From assembly GCA_903864375.1 (NCBI GenBank), contig CAIPFS010000269.1:1-11368 (forward strand): 11,368 bases of DNA, read 5' to 3'. The notes beneath the pieces were generated by a model. That model had not been told where the DNA came from, made no database searches, and saw nothing but the letters and a program-made list of their open reading frames with translations. This stretch comes from an uncultured Verrucomicrobiota bacterium (GTDB lineage: Bacteria; Verrucomicrobiota; Verrucomicrobiia; Limisphaerales; UBA9464). Made by a program: the position numbers and the translations under genes. Below are positions 7,660 through 11,368 of the stretch, in pieces (within the stretch, counting starts at the first letter, position 1; the number at the start of each line of letters is the position of its first letter).

Positions 7660-9027
7660 CTAATTCGACGACTGAAAAAATTGTTGAGCGGCAATGCTTT
7701 TATTGAAACCCGCCTTGTAGGCACGGGCGCGAATCACCACCGGGAATTCAACGGAGATCGGCCCTTCATACACCGGGTCGGAATTTCCCGGGGCACTGCC
7801 ATCGGTAGTATAGCGAATTTTTACACCTGGTTCCGGATGCCTCACCACGATTTCAGATCCTCCACCCGCTGAACGGGCGGAAGAAACGATCTCCGGAGGC
7901 GGGAGAGCCGGTGTGCCGGGAAGACTGTTGATCCACTCCCGTAAAAGCCCCAGGCCAGCCTCGTCGAGACGATCATGCGCAAGGGGGGGCATCTTCATTC
8001 CTTCCAGGGTACTGGGGCGAACGTACAGAATGGATCGCCAGATGTCACGCGGGACCACAACCCGGGCGTGATCCAGTCCCTGATCGATAAGAACAGGCCC
8101 ATCAATGAGGTTCTGCCGGGCCAGGGGGGTCTCAAACCGGGCATCAAAGTTTCCCACGGTGCCGCCAGGCCGATGGCAGTGAGAGCAGTTGGCATCCAGG
8201 TAAGATCGGGCGCGATCCGTCAGATCCAGGCTCGCGTTGGTCGGGGATGCCAGGGCCGGAAGCGTTGCCAGGGCCGATTCCTCCACCGGGGGTTGGAACA
8301 ACCCCAGATGGTTCCACGTCCGCAACTGGTTGTCCGTGATTCCACCCGGATAGGTCATCGGTCCGTTCAACTGGCGGGTCTTCAGCCCCAGAATTCCTCC
8401 ATTGAGGTCGGTATGGCAGGTGCGGCAATCCTGTCGGCCCGGATAATTCCAGGTCTGCATCCGCTGGCCGGACGCAGTCTGAATCCGAATCGATTCCGTC
8501 AGGTTGGTCGAAAGCAATTCTGCGTCACTGCCGTCGGAACGCCACTTGTAGGTCGCCACCTGGATTCCCCCATGGCCATCCACCACCAGCAGACGGGTTT
8601 CCAACCGACGCCGGACGACAGGGGCCGTCTCATCGGTTCCCAATTCAAAGTGTTTAACGAACACGGTTCCGGGCGGAAATTTCCAATCGCCTGTGGCGGA
8701 AAAATCGATGTGGGCCGCCGCGCCGCCGGAGGAATCGGGAACACTGACCCAGCGGGATTTGACCGCGTCGTCGGAGTAAAAGGGTGCGTTCAACTGGTAG
8801 GGAATGAGCACCGGGGACGGACGCAATCGGGAAGTATCGCTAAAGGCACCCGTTTGCGAAAGAAGCGGCGGGAATTGGCCCTGCTCCAGCCCAGGGATTC
8901 CCAGGTAGGCAGGGGTGGGGGAGCGACGCTCGATCCCGTGAGGAGTCGTGAGGGCCAGGGCCGGGCCAGCAGTCGCCAGAACCACCAGCCGCCGGAGGGA
9001 TCCCAACCAGCCACGGCTATTTTTCAC
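7660..9027 (-). CDS. Compact exported diheme cytochrome c (SO2930/HNE_0200-like)
   Basis: From the GTG at 9027 the product is 455 residues. The signal peptide spans about 1-26, basic then hydrophobic and ending ALA. The diheme domain covers roughly 35-390, with heme c sites CRTCH (201-205) and CSHCH (281-285), a shared DNQLRTWNHLGLF segment between them, and M346 in KMPPL as a likely distal ligand. A chitobiase-C-like domain (about 395-455) ends the protein; it lacks the C-terminal YRV module of its two larger relatives. The start was chosen because GGAGG lies 9 nt upstream and it gives a clean signal peptide; an in-frame TTG at 9093 would add 22 residues that spoil it. The GTG overlaps the preceding gene by 11 nt. 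It is probably a periplasmic or exported electron-transfer protein, partner unknown. Confidence 0.9.
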   Translation of the reverse strand: MKNSRGWLGSLRRLVVLATAGPALALTTPHGIERRSPTPAYLGIPGLEQGQFPPLLSQTGAFSDTSRLRPSPVLIPYQLNAPFYSDDAVKSRWVSVPDSSGGAAAHIDFSATGDWKFPPGTVFVKHFELGTDETAPVVRRRLETRLLVVDGHGGIQVATYKWRSDGSDAELLSTNLTESIRIQTASGQRMQTWNYPGRQDCRTCHTDLNGGILGLKTRQLNGPMTYPGGITDNQLRTWNHLGLFQPPVEESALATLPALASPTNASLDLTDRARSYLDANCSHCHRPGGTVGNFDARFETPLARQNLIDGPVLIDQGLDHARVVVPRDIWRSILYVRPSTLEGMKMPPLAHDRLDEAGLGLLREWINSLPGTPALPPPEIVSSARSAGGGSEIVVRHPEPGVKIRYTTDGSAPGNSDPVYEGPISVEFPVVIRARAYKAGFNKSIAAQQFFQSSN

Positions 9028-9565
9028 GACGTTCGACCTCCGATTGAACTGCGGTTTCCAGACTGGCCGAGTAACGCCGGATGGTTTTCTCAACGCCGGG
9101 TACGGGTCGGTACATCTCTTCCCCTGCCGGATAGGCGTGGATCACGACGTAGTCGTAGGGTTTCACCTTGGGACGGCGCGGGATCGAAATGAGCGAAACC
9201 AGTCCCCGGCAAACGGCGTCCGGATGTTTTTCCTCCGGCGTTTCGAGATCTTTGGCAACCGTTGCATTGCCAGGAACCACCCAGGACTGGTTGAAAGGCG
9301 GTTGGAGCAGGGAGCTGTAGCCGCTCTCCACTATGAGCCCCTTCGAGGTGATCTCGATCACCCGCCCCGCCACATATCGACGCGCCTCGACACATTCAGC
9401 CCGGACCTTTTCCGACAATTCCGCGCGGGCGAGGGCCCGGGCCTGTTCTGCCGGACTCAAAACCCGGGCCGGCACCGGACCCGAGGGGGCGTTGGTCGGT
9501 TCCGACCCCACCACGCCGTTCATGGCCAGTCCGACCAGCAGCAGGAGACTCGAGAAGCGTCGCAT
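9017..9565 (-). CDS. Small exported protein of unknown function
   Basis: The family is not recognised. From ATG 9565 it is 182 residues. A signal peptide is evident (MRRF, then a Leu/Val-rich core, cleavage probably after about residue 20-21), followed by a Pro/Ala-rich linker, a charged helical stretch (about 38-62) and a probably beta-rich region (about 63-137) that begins RRYVAGRVIEIT and resembles a small OB- or KOW-like barrel by pattern only. It ends in a charged helix. Two cysteines remain after the signal, C58 and C119, which could form a disulfide; there is no CxxCH, so it is not a cytochrome. It begins 10 nt after one cytochrome gene and overlaps the next by 11 nt, so it is co-expressed with them and may be an accessory or assembly factor (inference). 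An in-frame TTG at 9610 was rejected because it destroys the signal peptide and overlaps the upstream gene. Confidence 0.85.
   Translation of the reverse strand: MRRFSSLLLLVGLAMNGVVGSEPTNAPSGPVPARVLSPAEQARALARAELSEKVRAECVEARRYVAGRVIEITSKGLIVESGYSSLLQPPFNQSWVVPGNATVAKDLETPEEKHPDAVCRGLVSLISIPRRPKVKPYDYVVIHAYPAGEEMYRPVPGVEKTIRRYSASLETAVQSEVERREK
9037..9041 (-). promoter_or_regulatory. Shine-Dalgarno deciding the start of the compact cytochrome
   Basis: A perfect GGAGG on the mRNA strand sits 9 nt before the GTG at 9027, inside the last codons of the upstream small gene. It favours GTG 9027 over the in-frame TTG at 9093 and implies coupled translation of the two genes. Confidence 0.75.
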
Positions 9566-9575
9566 CGTGATGTCG

Positions 9576-11368
9576 CTAAGGTTGCACCACACGATAATAC
9601 CGATTTCCAAAACCGGAAGCCGCGGGATCGATGACCTGGAAAGGACTGACGGCGGGCGTGTTGGTGGACACTGGAGTCCAAATCAGGAGATCGGTCGTCG
9701 CCTCAAGGACCGTGGGCACGCCAAGTGCACCCGATATCTCGATGGCGAAGGAGCCGTCGGTCAGGAAGCCCATCGGCGACAGGGCCAGTCCGGGCGAAAT
9801 TTGGAACCGGGCGATGGCAGCGGCACTATCCACGAAGGACGCCTCATAGGCCTTGGCCTGAAGGGTGGCACCCGCCGTCAATTGGAAGGGGCCCGTGTAG
9901 AGTGTCGACAGGTTCGACGGAATGGAGCCGTCCAGAGTGTAGTAGACGGTCTGTGTCGGGTCGGATGGAGTCAGCGTGACAGTGACCGGACCGTTAAAGG
10001 TTCCGCCATTCGGGCTGACCGTCGGAGGCGGCAGGGCGGGTGTACCCGCCAGACTGTTGATCCAATCGGCCACAACGAGGAGGGCATTGGTATCCACGAG
10101 GTTGCGGGCGAGCGGTGGCATCTGGATGGCCGCTTCGGTGGTGTCGGCCCTGCGATACAGGATGGAGCGCCAGATATCCTTGGGAGCCACGATGCGGGCA
10201 TGATCCAGACCGAGGGTTCCCTTTTGGGGGAGGATATCGATCAGGTTTTGCTGGGCCAGCGGCGTATCCCATCGGGCGTCAAAGGTGGCCCCTGTACCGC
10301 CCGGCTGATGGCATTGCGAACAATTCGAATCCAGCCAGGAGCGCGCCCGGTCTTCCAGGGATGCGGTGGTGTTGGTCAGGGATTCGAGGTGGGACCACCC
10401 CGCAATGTCCGCTTCATTGATGGCCGGGAAAAACAGCCCGACACGATTCAACGCCCTCAGTTGATTGTCGGTCTGTCGACTCGAGGGATAGGTCAGGGAG
10501 CCATTCAACTGCCGGGCATTGGCCCCGAGAACATAATGGGCGACCGGCGTGTGGCATTGGAGGCACTCGGCCGAACTGGGGTAGTACCAGGTCTGGGTCC
10601 AGGTCGTCGCATCGGCATTGGTGATGACCAGGTTCTCCGACAGGCTGTTGGTGAGGAGTTCCGCGTCCGAATTGTCCGCCCGCCATTTGTAGGTGACGCC
10701 ATAAACCGCTCCAAACGGATCGCGGACCAGCACCCGGGTTTCCAAACGTCGCTTCGGAGCGTCGGGATGCCGATAATCGGTGACGAGGTCGAAGTGTTTG
10801 ACAAAGACGGTTCCGGCGGGGAACGACCACTCACCCGTCGGTGCAAATTCAATCTGCTGATTTCGCGAGTAGGGGACACCGGCGTTGGGGACCGCCATCC
10901 ACCGGGACTTGATGGCTCCATCCGACCAGAACGGGGCGTTGGGCGCATAGGGAATGAGCGCATTTGCCGGAACCAGTCGGGGGGTATCGGCAAAAAAGCC
11001 GGTTTGCGACAGGAGCCCCGGCAGGTTATCGGAGAGCGTGGGCGGCATGTTCCCATAGGCGGAAAAAGGCGCGCGGGAGGCGATGCCGTAGGGCTGGCTA
11101 CTGCCTGTAGCGACGGACACCTGAACCGGAGCCGAGGTGGCACTTTTGCCTGACCCATCGATGGCGACCGCGGTTAATGAATACAGACCCGGCGCAAATC
11201 CTGGCACGGTCAGGCTGTAGGGAGCGGAGGTCAGTGAACCCACCTTCTGGGTCCCTGCATAAAAATCGACTTGTCGAAGGGCGTTGTAGGGGGCGGCTGC
11301 CTGGGCGGTGAACGTGATGCTGGCGGTCCCGGCAAACGTACTTTTGTCAACCGGTTGGGTGAGCACCA
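9576..11368 (-). CDS. Large diheme cytochrome-containing exported protein, 5' end outside window
   Basis: Only the C-terminal ~597 residues are visible; the frame stays open to the right edge. Numbered from the codon at 11366, which is an internal GTG valine, the domains are: Ig-like (about 1-85), SO2930/HNE_0200-type diheme cytochrome (about 92-440) with heme c sites CLQCH (268-272) and CSQCH (349-353) and M416 in QMPPL, a chitobiase-C-like domain (about 445-523), and a C-terminal module ending YYRVVQP. The first residues, VLTQPVDKSTFAG, align with the Ig-like domain of the giant protein (VAITSPASGATFTAP), confirming that this is not the true N-terminus. The whole visible order, Ig, cytochrome, chitobiase-C, YRV module, equals the last ~600 residues of the giant protein, so it is a paralogue. 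What precedes the Ig domain is unknown. Confidence 0.9.
   Translation of the reverse strand, partial: VLTQPVDKSTFAGTASITFTAQAAAPYNALRQVDFYAGTQKVGSLTSAPYSLTVPGFAPGLYSLTAVAIDGSGKSATSAPVQVSVATGSSQPYGIASRAPFSAYGNMPPTLSDNLPGLLSQTGFFADTPRLVPANALIPYAPNAPFWSDGAIKSRWMAVPNAGVPYSRNQQIEFAPTGEWSFPAGTVFVKHFDLVTDYRHPDAPKRRLETRVLVRDPFGAVYGVTYKWRADNSDAELLTNSLSENLVITNADATTWTQTWYYPSSAECLQCHTPVAHYVLGANARQLNGSLTYPSSRQTDNQLRALNRVGLFFPAINEADIAGWSHLESLTNTTASLEDRARSWLDSNCSQCHQPGGTGATFDARWDTPLAQQNLIDILPQKGTLGLDHARIVAPKDIWRSILYRRADTTEAAIQMPPLARNLVDTNALLVVADWINSLAGTPALPPPTVSPNGGTFNGPVTVTLTPSDPTQTVYYTLDGSIPSNLSTLYTGPFQLTAGATLQAKAYEASFVDSAAAIARFQISPGLALSPMGFLTDGSFAIEISGALGVPTVLEATTDLLIWTPVSTNTPAVSPFQVIDPAASGFGNRYYRVVQP

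Noticed and set aside
9028..9093. TTG start at 9093 for the compact cytochrome
   Set aside because: GTG 9027 has GGAGG 9 nt upstream and begins a clean signal peptide, while the TTG form adds 22 residues encoded within the upstream gene.
7975..9192. 405-codon plus-strand open frame
   Set aside because: Antisense to the compact cytochrome, whose heme motifs and signal peptide are clear; no motif or start signal in the plus frame.
9566..9610. TTG start at 9610 for the small exported protein
   Set aside because: It would overlap the previous gene by 35 nt and place 15 polar or mixed residues before an obvious signal peptide; ATG 9565 fits better.
9333..11153. 606-codon plus-strand open frame
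   Set aside because: It lies entirely opposite the strongly supported minus-strand cytochrome and small-protein genes, and its translation is low-complexity Gly/Arg/Ile-rich with no domain. It is a GC-driven shadow.
11364..11366. Treating the codon at 11366 as the true start of the right-hand gene
   Set aside because: The codon is GTG inside an Ig-like domain that aligns with the giant protein's, and no signal peptide follows; the gene continues past the window.
1..11368. CRISPR arrays, tRNA or rRNA genes
   Set aside because: No regularly spaced direct repeats, cloverleaf-like sequence or conserved rRNA segments were seen on either strand.

Overview
The window looks like a chromosomal piece of a Verrucomicrobiota bacterium, perhaps in or near the Pedosphaera/Limisphaera group. 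The lineage is inferred from protein style and cannot be proved here. The basis is very large exported proteins built from discoidin, fibronectin-like, PA14, Ig-like and chitobiase-C-terminal modules, GC-rich coding DNA (a sample line gives about 68%), protein C-termini ending in an aromatic-Tyr-Arg-Val motif, and a short intergenic element with nested inverted repeats.

Every confident gene is on the minus strand, so transcription runs from the right edge to the left. In that order: (1) the C-terminal ~597 residues of a large diheme cytochrome-containing protein whose 5' end lies outside the window (9576-11368); (2) a small exported protein of unknown function (9017-9565); (3) a compact exported diheme cytochrome (7660-9027); (4) a 1856-residue modular protein combining two discoidin-like domains, two fibronectin-like repeats, a quinoprotein-like beta-propeller, PA14, Ig-like and a diheme cytochrome domain (2069-7639); (5) an inner-membrane-anchored OmpA/MotB-type peptidoglycan-binding protein with a coiled coil (1145-1978); (6) a LOG-family nucleotide phosphoribohydrolase (600-1148). 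Junctions are +10, -11, +20, +90 and -4 nt, so all six may be one operon.

The three cytochrome domains belong to the same family (SO2930/HNE_0200-type, two CxxCH motifs and a KMPPL or QMPPL motif). They suggest an extracytoplasmic electron-transfer or oxidation system, in which the giant protein carries a propeller, heme domain and carbohydrate- or surface-binding modules on one chain. Substrate and location cannot be read from sequence. The OmpA-type protein could tether or organise the envelope; the LOG enzyme has no evident link to redox chemistry.

Left of the operon, bases 421-561 form a 141-bp palindrome-rich element with perfect 10-bp terminal inverted repeats. Bases 1-360 are clearly AT-richer (about 47% GC) and hold an open minus-strand frame that runs off the left edge. 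This stretch may be the edge of a mobile or degraded element.
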